Positions 1 through 7,636 of a DNA stretch of 29,456 nt are shown piece after piece. Within the stretch, counting starts at the first letter, position 1; each line of letters opens with the position of its first letter. The DNA is from a virus. The stretch covers positions 1-29,456 of the IMG/VR virus record IMGVR_UViG_3300009432_000034. One strand, written 5' to 3'. The position numbers and the translations under genes were made by a program. Under the pieces are notes generated by a model. The model was not told the DNA's origin. It ran no database searches and saw only the letters and a list, made by a program, of their open reading frames with translations.

Positions 1-1
1 T

Positions 2-163
2 AAGCTACGAGACTGGGTATCACCTAGTAAAACTACAGGTACATCATCTGACTTAGTAGCGATACAGATTTTAGACCTCAAGACACAAGGTGCTATGGAG
101 TTCGAGGATACTGGTGCGTTTGGGGATGAAAGTGAAAGTGAAGGTTATGCAGCAGACTATTAA
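2..163 (+). CDS. C-terminal end of an acidic-tailed protein (possible ssDNA-binding protein), 5' truncated
   Basis: The reading frame beginning at base 2 is open for 53 codons and ends in TAA at 161-163; the start lies before the window. The tail is strongly acidic (EFEDTGAFGDESESEG) and ends in an aromatic residue (AADY). An acidic C-terminus ending in an aromatic residue is the hallmark of phage and bacterial single-stranded DNA-binding proteins, such as T7 gp2.5, where the tail docks polymerase and helicase. The replication genes downstream fit this, but no OB-fold can be judged from the fragment, so the function is inferred. It is followed directly by a terminator. Confidence 0.6.
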   Translation, partial: KLRDWVSPSKTTGTSSDLVAIQILDLKTQGAMEFEDTGAFGDESESEGYAADY

Positions 164-176
164 TTAATTAACATTA

Positions 177-208
177 GGCTCTTAGGGATTTCCCTAGGGG
201 CCTTTTTT
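177..208 (+). terminator. Rho-independent terminator between the truncated gene and nadM
   Basis: The arms 177-188 (GGCTCTTAGGGA) and 191-202 (TCCCTAGGGGCC) can pair along 12 positions, including two or three G-T pairs, around a tiny loop; in practice the innermost pair would open. Six T residues follow at 203-208. This is a textbook intrinsic terminator. The ribosome binding site of the next gene starts only about nine bases after the T-tract, so no promoter fits between them. The downstream operon must rely on read-through, antitermination or a promoter further upstream. Confidence 0.85.
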
Positions 209-227
209 ATATCCAAAAGGAGAACCT

Positions 228-1232
228 ATGAAATTAGCAATCGTGATTGGAAGATTCCAACCGTTACACCTAGGACACATGTCCCTTATTGATAAAGCAC
301 AGAAGGAAGCTGATAAGGTGTTAATACTTATTGGTAGCTCACGTCAACTACCAGATTACAAGAACCCCTTTAGTTACGAGGAGAGGCTCGCTTTGATACA
401 AGATGTATACTCAGCCAGCACTGACCTAATCCTTCGTCCTTTGCCCGATGCCCCTAGTGATGATGAATGGATTAGTAATGTTATTGGTGAGGTACTCAGT
501 ATCGAAGAAGACCCAACCGAAGTATTACTATTGACCCACGAGAAAGATGAGGACTTCTATCGTACCACTTTCCTATTCCCTGTGGAAACCGTGAAAGATG
601 TGCCTATCTCAGCTACAATTATACGACACGCATGGTACCAAGATACACTATGGACTGTTGATGCTTTCATAGATTCACGTGTACTTGAGTTCCTAGAGAA
701 CCATAAAGACCTAGACCGTCTAAGTATGGAGTACGAGGACACAGAAGGCATGTGTGAGATTAAGACACAAGGGCATCCCTTTGGTAATCCCATGGAACCC
801 GTAAGCTTTGCTGCTATCATTCAGGGCGGTAAGTTACTTGTAGGCAGACGAGGCGGTTCTCGTGGTCGTGGGCAGCTAGGGCTTGCTGGTGGTTATGTCC
901 AGAATGACGAGACAACTATGGATGGTTGCATCAGGGAAGTTAAGGAAGAATTAGGTGTTGACTTAGCCTCCTTGATACTATCTAATGATGCTCAGTGTTT
1001 AGCACAGGCTGTCGAAGAGAACATGAATGACTTAGGTTCACGTACCCTTGGGATTAATTACCTATTCGTATTGAAACCTGACCTAGAGTTAGAGATAACG
1101 ATTGATGGTGAAGAGACGACTGAGTTCCAGTGGTTACCCTTGGATTCTGTGTTGCAAGATAAGGAACTCCTCTTCTACAACCACAGTCTAATTCTTAAAC
1201 GTTTATTATCTAAAGTAGGAGAAGCTAAATGA
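228..1232 (+). CDS. nadM: Bifunctional NMN adenylyltransferase / Nudix hydrolase
   Basis: The protein has 334 aa. The N-terminal half is a nucleotidyltransferase of the NMNAT type: GRFQPLHLGH at residues 8-17 carries the HxGH motif (H14, H17), and ISATIIR at 127-133 matches the ISxTxxR substrate loop. It would join NMN and ATP to give NAD+. The C-terminal half holds a complete Nudix box from G222 to about V244 (G-x5-E-x7-REVKEELGV), expected to hydrolyse ADP-ribose or related NDP-X compounds. The domain order and length match the bifunctional NadM/Nudix proteins known from cyanobacteria and from phage KVP40 (NatV). The start follows AAGGAGA at 217-222. It opens the plus-strand operon, overlaps the RNA ligase by four bases, and pairs functionally with the NadV gene at 2021. 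Assignment is firm; the Nudix substrate is inferred. Confidence 0.95.
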   Translation: MKLAIVIGRFQPLHLGHMSLIDKAQKEADKVLILIGSSRQLPDYKNPFSYEERLALIQDVYSASTDLILRPLPDAPSDDEWISNVIGEVLSIEEDPTEVLLLTHEKDEDFYRTTFLFPVETVKDVPISATIIRHAWYQDTLWTVDAFIDSRVLEFLENHKDLDRLSMEYEDTEGMCEIKTQGHPFGNPMEPVSFAAIIQGGKLLVGRRGGSRGRGQLGLAGGYVQNDETTMDGCIREVKEELGVDLASLILSNDAQCLAQAVEENMNDLGSRTLGINYLFVLKPDLELEITIDGEETTEFQWLPLDSVLQDKELLFYNHSLILKRLLSKVGEAK

Positions 1233-1786
1233 TTAATACTAAAGTAGAGTTCAAAGCATGGCCTAAGATACCACGGGCAGTCCTTGGTACTGTTGTAATT
1301 ACCGAGAAAATGGATGGTACTAATGCCTGTGTTATCATAGAAGGTGACGAGATAGTAGGTGTACAGAGTCGTAAGCGTATGTTAAACGTAGGTAAAGAAA
1401 GTGATAACTATGGCTTTGCTCAACACGTGTTTGATAATCAAGAGAAGTTCTTAGCATTAGGTGACGGTAAGCATTATGGTGAATGGGCTGGTTTAGGTAT
1501 CCAAGGGAATCCTCATTGTCTCCCTGAGAAACGTTTCTTCCTCTTTAACACTAGACGGTGGGGAGAGCATAATCCTACTCCTGAGGGAATCTATGTTGTT
1601 CCTATGTTATACCAAGGTGAGTACTCTCACGAGGTTGTTGATGCTATAATGAATGCCCTTAAGACTTCAAGTGAGGATAGAGGTTATAAACCAGAAGGAT
1701 GTGTTGTTTACTTCCCTAAGATAGAGGCTATGGAGAAACATACATTCGAATACAGTAAAGGTAAATGGTTAGGAGACACCGCGTGA
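1229..1786 (+). CDS. RNA ligase family protein (Rnl2-like nucleotidyltransferase)
   Basis: The protein has 185 aa. It contains the covalent nucleotidyltransferase motif I, EKMDGTN, with K27 as the expected AMP-accepting lysine. It also has GEWAG at about residue 83, an aromatic strand (RFFLFNTRRW) in the place of motif IIIa, PEGCVVYF as motif IV, and Lys-rich candidates for motif V near the end. This is the core catalytic domain of the RNA_ligase family (PF09414). It is short, with no C-terminal domain like that of T4 Rnl2 (334 aa). Such enzymes seal nicked RNA, for example tRNA cut by host anticodon nucleases. It overlaps nadM by ATGA and is sandwiched between the two NAD+ salvage enzymes, so it is co-translated with them. 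The family is well supported; the substrate is not. Confidence 0.85.
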   Translation: MINTKVEFKAWPKIPRAVLGTVVITEKMDGTNACVIIEGDEIVGVQSRKRMLNVGKESDNYGFAQHVFDNQEKFLALGDGKHYGEWAGLGIQGNPHCLPEKRFFLFNTRRWGEHNPTPEGIYVVPMLYQGEYSHEVVDAIMNALKTSSEDRGYKPEGCVVYFPKIEAMEKHTFEYSKGKWLGDTA

Positions 1787-2028
1787 ACGATATATTTAAG
1801 TTTTTATGTATAAAGGATTTCTGGATGCAGCCACAGGAACACGAGGAGAGTCCTGCGTTCCTCAAGGGAGAGGTATACGAGGCTGTACGTAGGACAAGTG
1901 ATATATGGAAGTTCCTCTCGGATGCCCACGGAGATAAACACATGATGTCTATAGAGGAACAATTCGTAGATGACCCCATGCACTCTTACATATTATCAGA
2001 CCACCTACAGGAGATAACAAATGAATAA
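1783..2028 (+). CDS. Small conserved-position protein in the NAD+ cassette, function unknown
   Basis: The protein has 81 aa when started at GTG 1783, which overlaps the RNA ligase stop as GTGA and sits seven bases after AGGAG (1771-1775). An in-frame ATG at 1765 would add six residues but lacks a good ribosome binding site. The product is acidic and rich in His, Trp and Met (FWMQPQEHEE, DIWKFLSDAHGDKHMM), with no Cys cluster beyond one residue and no membrane segment. It overlaps nadV by eight bases. Position and tight coupling say it is a real gene working in or with NAD+ salvage or RNA repair. I do not recognise the family. Confidence 0.8.
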   Translation: MNDIFKFLCIKDFWMQPQEHEESPAFLKGEVYEAVRRTSDIWKFLSDAHGDKHMMSIEEQFVDDPMHSYILSDHLQEITNE

Positions 2029-3394
2029 CGTATTACTAATGACAGATAGTTATAAGCTCTCACATTATAGCCAGTATCCCGAGGGCACCGAGTATGTCTA
2101 CAGCTACATAGAAGCAAGGAAGGGGAGCTATCCTGTGGTTGTCCTAGGTATCCATGACTTCATTGATAAGATTACTGGTGGTCTTACAGGTGGAAATATC
2201 TTAGAGCTACAGAATATTGCAGAAGAACACGGGGTACCTTTCAATGAAGATGGGTGGTGGTCTCTCTACAAGAAACACTACGGCTCTGGATTTCCTGTGA
2301 AAATCTATGGTGTACCTGAGGGTACAGTAGTCGACCCAAGTACTCCAGTGGCAACCATAGTAAACACTGACCCTGAGTTCCCTTGGTTAACCTCCTTCTT
2401 CGAGACATTGTTCTTGCGTTGTGTATGGTATCCCTCAACTATTGCAAGCCGTAGCCGTTACGTGAAGTCTCGTATCAAAGAGTTCATGGAACGTACTGGT
2501 GCTGACATGAGTACCATTGATTTCAAACTACATGACTTTGGTGCACGAGGGGTTTCCTCTGGTGAATCATCAGCAGGAGGAGGAGCAGCCCACCTTACAC
2601 AGTTCCTTGGTACTGATAACCTTGAAGCAGTAAAGTATGTTAAAGATAACTACGATATTATTGCTGGTTTTAGTATACCTGCTACTGAGCATTCAACTGT
2701 AACCTCATGGGGTCGTGATGCTGAGTATAAGATGTACGAGAACTTCCTGCGTGTCAATGGTGGAGAAGGTAATATCTTTGCTTGTGTGAGTGACTCATAT
2801 AACATCTGGGAAGCATTACAGATATGGAAAGAGTTAGAGCCAGTGTTGTTAGAGGTCGGTGGTACACTGGTTGTCCGTCCTGACTCAGGTGATCCAGTGT
2901 TAACCCCAGTCAAAGTTATCTCTGACCTAATGGATTACTTTGGTTACACTATAAATGCTAAAGGGTTCAAAGTCCTTCCTGATCATATCCGAGTTATTCA
3001 AGGGGACGGTGTTGACGAGAACTCCATTGTACGTATCATGCAAAGAATGGTTGACAATAAGTTTTCTATTGATAACATAGCATTCGGAATGGGTGGTGGA
3101 TTGTTACAGAAGGTTGACAGAGATACCCTAGGCTGGGCTATGAAGTGTAGTGCTGCCCGAGTTAACGGTGTCTGGAGAGATGTATGGAAAGATCCTATTG
3201 GTGGAGGTAAGACATCTAAGAAAGGCTTAGTTACTGTGGGGGATACAATAGAATTTACTGACCCAGTAGCTTATGTCTACATGGCGCAGAATACTATGGC
3301 ATTCCTAGGTCCTTGGGTAACCTACTATAATGGCGACGCTAACATTAGACCTAGGGATTCATGGGAAACAGTTAAGAAACGAGCGTCCATATGA
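2021..3394 (+). CDS. nadV: Nicotinamide phosphoribosyltransferase (NAMPT/NadV)
   Basis: The protein has 457 aa, close to the usual 460-490 aa of the family. It makes NMN from nicotinamide and PRPP, the step before NMN adenylyltransferase. Visible family signatures are the start TDSYKLSHYSQYP, HDFGARGVSS at about 171-180, PATEHSTVTSWG with the expected catalytic histidine (H224), RPDSGDP for phosphate/ribose binding, and GMGGGLLQKVDRDT near residue 360. The gene starts inside the preceding 81-aa gene (8-base overlap) and ends with an ATGA overlap. With nadM it forms the complete two-step route from nicotinamide to NAD+, as in phage KVP40 and in the NARP2 pathway that lets phages refill NAD+ destroyed by defence NADases. 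The enzymatic call is very secure; the counter-defence role is inferred from context. Confidence 0.97.
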   Translation: MNNVLLMTDSYKLSHYSQYPEGTEYVYSYIEARKGSYPVVVLGIHDFIDKITGGLTGGNILELQNIAEEHGVPFNEDGWWSLYKKHYGSGFPVKIYGVPEGTVVDPSTPVATIVNTDPEFPWLTSFFETLFLRCVWYPSTIASRSRYVKSRIKEFMERTGADMSTIDFKLHDFGARGVSSGESSAGGGAAHLTQFLGTDNLEAVKYVKDNYDIIAGFSIPATEHSTVTSWGRDAEYKMYENFLRVNGGEGNIFACVSDSYNIWEALQIWKELEPVLLEVGGTLVVRPDSGDPVLTPVKVISDLMDYFGYTINAKGFKVLPDHIRVIQGDGVDENSIVRIMQRMVDNKFSIDNIAFGMGGGLLQKVDRDTLGWAMKCSAARVNGVWRDVWKDPIGGGKTSKKGLVTVGDTIEFTDPVAYVYMAQNTMAFLGPWVTYYNGDANIRPRDSWETVKKRASI

Positions 3395-3579
3395 TTGACG
3401 TTGGAGTAGGGTTTTTGCTAGGGATTCTATTAGTATTCGTCCTTTCCCTTAGTTACTCGGTAGGGGCGAGTGGTGTTGAGATAGACATAGAAAAGTCATG
3501 TAAGTTAACAGGTACTTTTGTTGTAAAAGGTACGGTATATACTTGTGAGGAGAAACATGGGTACCATAGTAAAATCTAA
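3391..3579 (+). CDS. Small single-pass membrane protein
   Basis: The protein has 62 aa. Residues 4-26 (VGVGFLLGILLVFVLSLSYSVG) form one hydrophobic helix, followed by a short polar tail with two Cys residues (C37, C52). It could be an N-in or N-out inner membrane protein; a signal peptide with processing after SVGASG is an alternative that would release a peptide of about 35 residues with two Cys into the periplasm. It starts in an ATGA overlap with nadV and overlaps the start of the primase-helicase gene. No family recognised. Confidence 0.75.
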   Translation: MIDVGVGFLLGILLVFVLSLSYSVGASGVEIDIEKSCKLTGTFVVKGTVYTCEEKHGYHSKI

Positions 3580-5221
3580 TTTACCGTGCACTGCCCCTGA
3601 TTCCTGTGGTTCATCCAATGCTATGTCGCAATACGAGGACGGAGGTAAATTCTGTCACAAGTGCCAAGGCTGGGATAACTCAGAGAAATCAGGGGATTAC
3701 GAAGTAGAACAACCAAGAGGTAAGCAGATGAGTTTTGATTTTGAGTTCTATCATAACGCTGAGTTCAAGGGTATCCCTGATAGGCGTATTGATTTAGATA
3801 CATGCAAGAAGTTTGGCATGAAAACAACGAGTAAGGGATCTCACTTGTTCCCTGCGTACAACCCTAAAGGAGAACTGATTGCAGTAAAGGAAAGGTTTTA
3901 CCCCGATAAGAAGTATCAGATACATGGGGACATGAGTGAGGCTATGCTCTTTGGTATGCAGGAGTTTCCTAAGACCGGACGTTCCGTAACGATAACCGAA
4001 GGTGAGTATGATGCTATGGCTGCTTACAGAATGACAGGTAGTAAGTATCCTCACTTCAGTATCTTTAATGGTAGTGGTAGTGCTAAGAAGGAATGCAAGC
4101 GAGGTTTTGAAGCCTTAAAGAACTTTGAGACGATCACCTTAAACTTTGACTCAGATGCTCCCGGGGATAAAGCGATTGAAGAAGTAGGTCCTTTGTTTCC
4201 CGGGCGTACCAAGGTACTAAGGTTAACCGAAGGTAAGGATGCTTGTGATTACCTAAAGGCTAACAAGGGTTCCAAGTATGTCGACGAGTTCTTCCGTGCA
4301 CGACAATATACCTTAGGAGGTATCATTAATGGCGCGGATACTTGGGAGAAGTACAAGGAGAAGAAGAACGTAGAGAGTATATCTTTCGATCCTCAGTATG
4401 AAGTGTTGAATCAGAAGACCTATGGTATACGCTTGGGAGAGATAGTTCTCCTGACAGCTGGCACAGGCTCAGGTAAGACACAGATACTCAGGGAGTGGAA
4501 GTATCACTTGTTAACTACCACGATGTTCTCTATACTTGATATCTCGTTAGAAGAGGATACAGGGGACACAGTTGGTGGGTTGATGGCTATACACGCTAAC
4601 AAACGTATCATGCTTCCTGACGTTAACATACCAGAAGCAGAGGAGAAGAGGATACACGATGAGTTATTCTCTAATAAACGTTTCTTTGCCTTGGATCACG
4701 AGGGAGCAGTCGAAGACGAATCTCTTCTAGACAAGATGGAATATGCAGCTACAGTTGATGGTGTTAAGATTATATTCTTAGATCACATTACTATTGCGGT
4801 ATCCGATTGTGCCGCTGGTAGTGAGAACCTTAGTATGGACAAGTTCATGAATCGTCTGCTTAAGTTAGTTAAACGCTTGAACATATGCGTGGTTGTCGTG
4901 AGTCACCTGCGTAAAGTTGGTGGCGGTGGTAAATCCTTTGAAGAAGGCAGGATACCCACGGAAGATGACTTGAAAGGTTCAGGCTCCCTTAAACAAATAG
5001 CTATGACAACCATAGCAATAGCGAGGAACAAGTATGCTGAAAATGATAAAGAACGAAATACTACTTCATTCCATGTACTTAAATGCCGATTCAGTGGTAG
5101 GACAGGGCCTTGTGATTTTGCCCACTTTGATGACGATACTGGCAGGATGTATGTAGTTAATCCAGACACATTCTTCGATGATGCACAGAGTGAGTTTGAC
5201 GATAAGCCAATAGGTTACTAA
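3557..5221 (+). CDS. T7 gp4-like DNA primase-helicase
   Basis: The protein has 554 aa, close to T7 gp4 (566 aa). The start ATG 3557 follows GAGGAG (3547-3552); an in-frame GTG at 3545 is part of that site and is less likely. Domains in order are: a zinc-binding primase domain with C11, C17, C33 and C36 (the first pair is spaced CX5C rather than the CX2C of T7); a TOPRIM primase core with ITEGEYDA near 145-152 and FDSDAPGDKA near 197-206; and a RecA-like hexameric helicase with Walker A AGTGSGKT near 301-308 and Walker B KIIFLDH near 403-409, followed by VVVVSHLRK. It unwinds DNA ahead of the polymerase and lays down primers at the phage fork. The tail is acidic (DDAQSEFDD), as in gp4, where it contacts the polymerase. 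Confidence 0.96.
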   Translation: MGTIVKSNLPCTAPDSCGSSNAMSQYEDGGKFCHKCQGWDNSEKSGDYEVEQPRGKQMSFDFEFYHNAEFKGIPDRRIDLDTCKKFGMKTTSKGSHLFPAYNPKGELIAVKERFYPDKKYQIHGDMSEAMLFGMQEFPKTGRSVTITEGEYDAMAAYRMTGSKYPHFSIFNGSGSAKKECKRGFEALKNFETITLNFDSDAPGDKAIEEVGPLFPGRTKVLRLTEGKDACDYLKANKGSKYVDEFFRARQYTLGGIINGADTWEKYKEKKNVESISFDPQYEVLNQKTYGIRLGEIVLLTAGTGSGKTQILREWKYHLLTTTMFSILDISLEEDTGDTVGGLMAIHANKRIMLPDVNIPEAEEKRIHDELFSNKRFFALDHEGAVEDESLLDKMEYAATVDGVKIIFLDHITIAVSDCAAGSENLSMDKFMNRLLKLVKRLNICVVVVSHLRKVGGGGKSFEEGRIPTEDDLKGSGSLKQIAMTTIAIARNKYAENDKERNTTSFHVLKCRFSGRTGPCDFAHFDDDTGRMYVVNPDTFFDDAQSEFDDKPIGY

Positions 5222-5232
5222 GGAGATAACGG

Positions 5233-5436
5233 ATGTCACGTGTATTCTATGCAGTTAATAGAGAAACAGGGGAACGGTGGTCGCCTAACCCCCACGAAGA
5301 GAAGCAGTACTTAGTTATGTATGATAGTGGTTACTTAGCTGTGGTTACTTTCGTACCTTGGGAGAATAACTATTTAGTTCCATTAGACCCTAAGGTATGG
5401 AGGATAGAACACAATGTGGAAAGAGTTAGAAGGTAA
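5233..5436 (+). CDS. Small hypothetical protein between helicase and polymerase
   Basis: The protein has 67 aa. It starts after AAGGAGATAACGG and its last 23 bases overlap the beginning of the polymerase gene, whose own ribosome binding site (GGAGG, 5399-5403) lies within it. The sequence is rich in aromatic residues and beta-prone (QYLVMYDSGYLAVVTFVPW), with no Cys cluster or membrane helix. Its place between two replisome genes suggests an accessory role, but no family is recognised. Confidence 0.8.
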   Translation: MSRVFYAVNRETGERWSPNPHEEKQYLVMYDSGYLAVVTFVPWENNYLVPLDPKVWRIEHNVERVRR

Positions 5437-7456
5437 AACCATTGGTGTCTTTGATACTGAGACTAATGGTTTGCTACACAATGTATCAGAGGTTCACTGC
5501 TGTGTTATATCAGTTACTAGGGACCCTAAGAGCATGGAGACCATGGAGTACTGCCTTGGTGCACAGAAGTTATACCTAGCAGCACTTGATAAGTTAGATG
5601 TATTAGCAGGACATAACATCATTGGGTTCGACCTTCCTCTCTTGAAGCAGATGTTTGGTTGGTCCCCTAGGCCTGATGTTATAATCCTAGATACCTTATG
5701 GATGAGTAGAATGTATCATCCTGATATTGAAGGAGGACATTCCCTTGGTTCTTGGGGTGCTCGCTTAGGTAACTCCAAGGTGGAGTATTATCCAGTAACC
5801 GACCCTGAACAGGACTGTTATGATCCTGATGCTAACATTAAATTAGATAAGGGTTGGGAGCGTAGTCATTACACAGAAGCCATGGGTGCTTACTGTGTTC
5901 AGGATGTTAAGGTCAATGTTGATGTATTCTGGAAGCTCGTTAGTTTACTTAAGAACTTCTCATGGCAGAGTATTAAATGTGAGATGGATACTGCTATAAT
6001 AATCCAAAGACAGATGCAACATGGGTTTGTCTTTGATGTTAAGGGTGGTGAGCTTTTACATGCGAAACTCGTGGAACGTGTTATTGAGTTAGAGGACGAG
6101 GTGCTGAAAACCTTTAAGCCTATCGCTAAGTTTGTTCGAGAAGTTCAACCTAAGGTTAAGAAGGATATTACAGTTTCTTCTGTTGGTCTTAAGAAGATTG
6201 ATGACTGGGAAACTGTTATAGATGTTCCTGAGTTTACTGAACGCTTACAGATAGACTCTACTTTCAAACTAGTACCTGAGGGAACCCCAGATTCCTTTCC
6301 TGATGGGGAGGAAGGTACATGGTACACCTCTGAGGACTTTCCTGTATATCACAAGGTTTATACCAGTGGTTCCTTTAGTCTCATAGAGTTTCCTGAGTTT
6401 TCCCTAGGTTCTAGGCAACAGATTGCGGAACGCTTAGTACGTTCAGGATACGTATTAACTAAGCAGACTGAGAAAGGTAACTATATTATAGACGATGTAG
6501 TTCTACAGGAGGCCGCAGACGCAGGTATCCCAGAAGCTGTTCCCTTGGCTGAATACTTTCTAGTTCAGAAACGAGAAGCTATGGTTAAGTCTTGGATAGA
6601 AAAATCGGTGTGGCATAAGGACCAAGGTGTACATAGGATCCATGGTTACGTTAATTCCATGGGTGCTAATACTAATCGTATGACTCATAGTTCTCCTAAC
6701 GTTGCTCAGGTTCCCGCTGGTGGTAAGCCTTACGGTAAAGAATGCCGTAGTCTCTTTGGGGTCCGCAAGGGTTACAAGTTAGTTGGCTGTGATGCTAGTG
6801 GCTTGGAGCTACGTACTCTCGCTCATTACATGGGTGATAGAACTTACATACAGACTTTACTTGAAGGTGATATCCATTGGGTAAACTGTATAGCTGTTGG
6901 GTTTGTACCCGAGGGAACCGTTCGTGATAAGACAAGCCATATACATGATGGACTTAGGGACAACGTTAAGACGTTTATCTATGCCTTTCTTTACGGTGCT
7001 GGAGATGCTAAGATAGGGGCTATAGTTGGTGGTAAAGCTAAGGAAGGTAAGAAGCTTAAAGCTAACTTCCTAGAGAAAACACCAGCACTCGCTAAGCTCA
7101 GAGAAGGTGTATTAAAGGCTGCTAAAGATCGTGGGTGGCTTAAGGGATTCGATGGTCGTATCCTGAGAGTACGTAGCCCACACTCAGCCCTCAACACACT
7201 GTTGCAAGGCATGGGAGCTATAGTCATGAAGTACTGGTTAATTGAAGTAGCACTTGTTGCTGATGCTGAAGGCTTAGATTGGAACCCTTCTGGTAACATA
7301 CATGATGAAGGTCAGTTTGAGGTTCTTGAGAAAGACGTTGAACGCTTCAGTGAGATATGTGTCGCAGCTTTCCCTAAGATTTCACAGGAACTAGGTTCCA
7401 AGTGTTTACTTGAGGGTGAGGTCAAGGTAGGCGATAACTGGTCTCAAACACACTAA
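5414..7456 (+). CDS. Family A DNA polymerase with 3'-5' exonuclease (T7 gp5-like)
   Basis: The protein has 680 aa (T7 gp5 has 704). The N-terminal proofreading exonuclease shows motif I FDTETNG with D14 and E16, a second motif GHNIIGFDLP near residue 66-75, and YCVQDVKVN near residue 165. The polymerase domain has motif A CDASGLELR with catalytic D460, motif B KTFIYAFLYGAG with K519 and Y523, and motif C NIHDEGQ with H630, D631 and E632. Tyr at 523 corresponds to Y526 of T7 and position 762 of E. coli Pol I. It would replicate the phage genome with the upstream primase-helicase. The start ATG 5414 follows GGAGG at 5399-5403 and overlaps the previous gene. The thioredoxin-binding loop of T7 is not obvious by eye. 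Confidence 0.97.
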   Translation: MWKELEGKTIGVFDTETNGLLHNVSEVHCCVISVTRDPKSMETMEYCLGAQKLYLAALDKLDVLAGHNIIGFDLPLLKQMFGWSPRPDVIILDTLWMSRMYHPDIEGGHSLGSWGARLGNSKVEYYPVTDPEQDCYDPDANIKLDKGWERSHYTEAMGAYCVQDVKVNVDVFWKLVSLLKNFSWQSIKCEMDTAIIIQRQMQHGFVFDVKGGELLHAKLVERVIELEDEVLKTFKPIAKFVREVQPKVKKDITVSSVGLKKIDDWETVIDVPEFTERLQIDSTFKLVPEGTPDSFPDGEEGTWYTSEDFPVYHKVYTSGSFSLIEFPEFSLGSRQQIAERLVRSGYVLTKQTEKGNYIIDDVVLQEAADAGIPEAVPLAEYFLVQKREAMVKSWIEKSVWHKDQGVHRIHGYVNSMGANTNRMTHSSPNVAQVPAGGKPYGKECRSLFGVRKGYKLVGCDASGLELRTLAHYMGDRTYIQTLLEGDIHWVNCIAVGFVPEGTVRDKTSHIHDGLRDNVKTFIYAFLYGAGDAKIGAIVGGKAKEGKKLKANFLEKTPALAKLREGVLKAAKDRGWLKGFDGRILRVRSPHSALNTLLQGMGAIVMKYWLIEVALVADAEGLDWNPSGNIHDEGQFEVLEKDVERFSEICVAAFPKISQELGSKCLLEGEVKVGDNWSQTH

Positions 7457-7465
7457 GGAGAACTA

Positions 7466-7636
7466 ATGATAACTAAGAAAAACTGTGGTAACTGTGTAAA
7501 CTTCCTAAAACTGAAAAATAGTACACACTCAATTTGTGAATTTCATGACAGCTTAACAACCTCAGGAAGTCCCAAGTGTGAGGATTGGAAAGGTATTAAG
7601 TATGAATATAGGAGAAAAAGTAATGGCAAGAGGTAA
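7466..7636 (+). CDS. Four-cysteine small protein (probable zinc knuckle)
   Basis: This is a 56-aa gene. ATG 7466 follows AAGGAG (7455-7460) and the frame ends at TAA 7634-7636. Cys residues lie at C7 and C10 (CGNC), C24 and C38, an arrangement (CX2C-X13-C-X13-C) able to hold one zinc ion; the ending is basic (YRRKSNGKR). It fills the gap between polymerase and ligase, and the ligase start lies inside its end with a ribosome binding site (AGGAGA, 7610-7615) in its coding sequence. Its order in the module suggests a nucleic-acid-binding accessory. No family recognised. Confidence 0.75.
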   Translation: MITKKNCGNCVNFLKLKNSTHSICEFHDSLTTSGSPKCEDWKGIKYEYRRKSNGKR

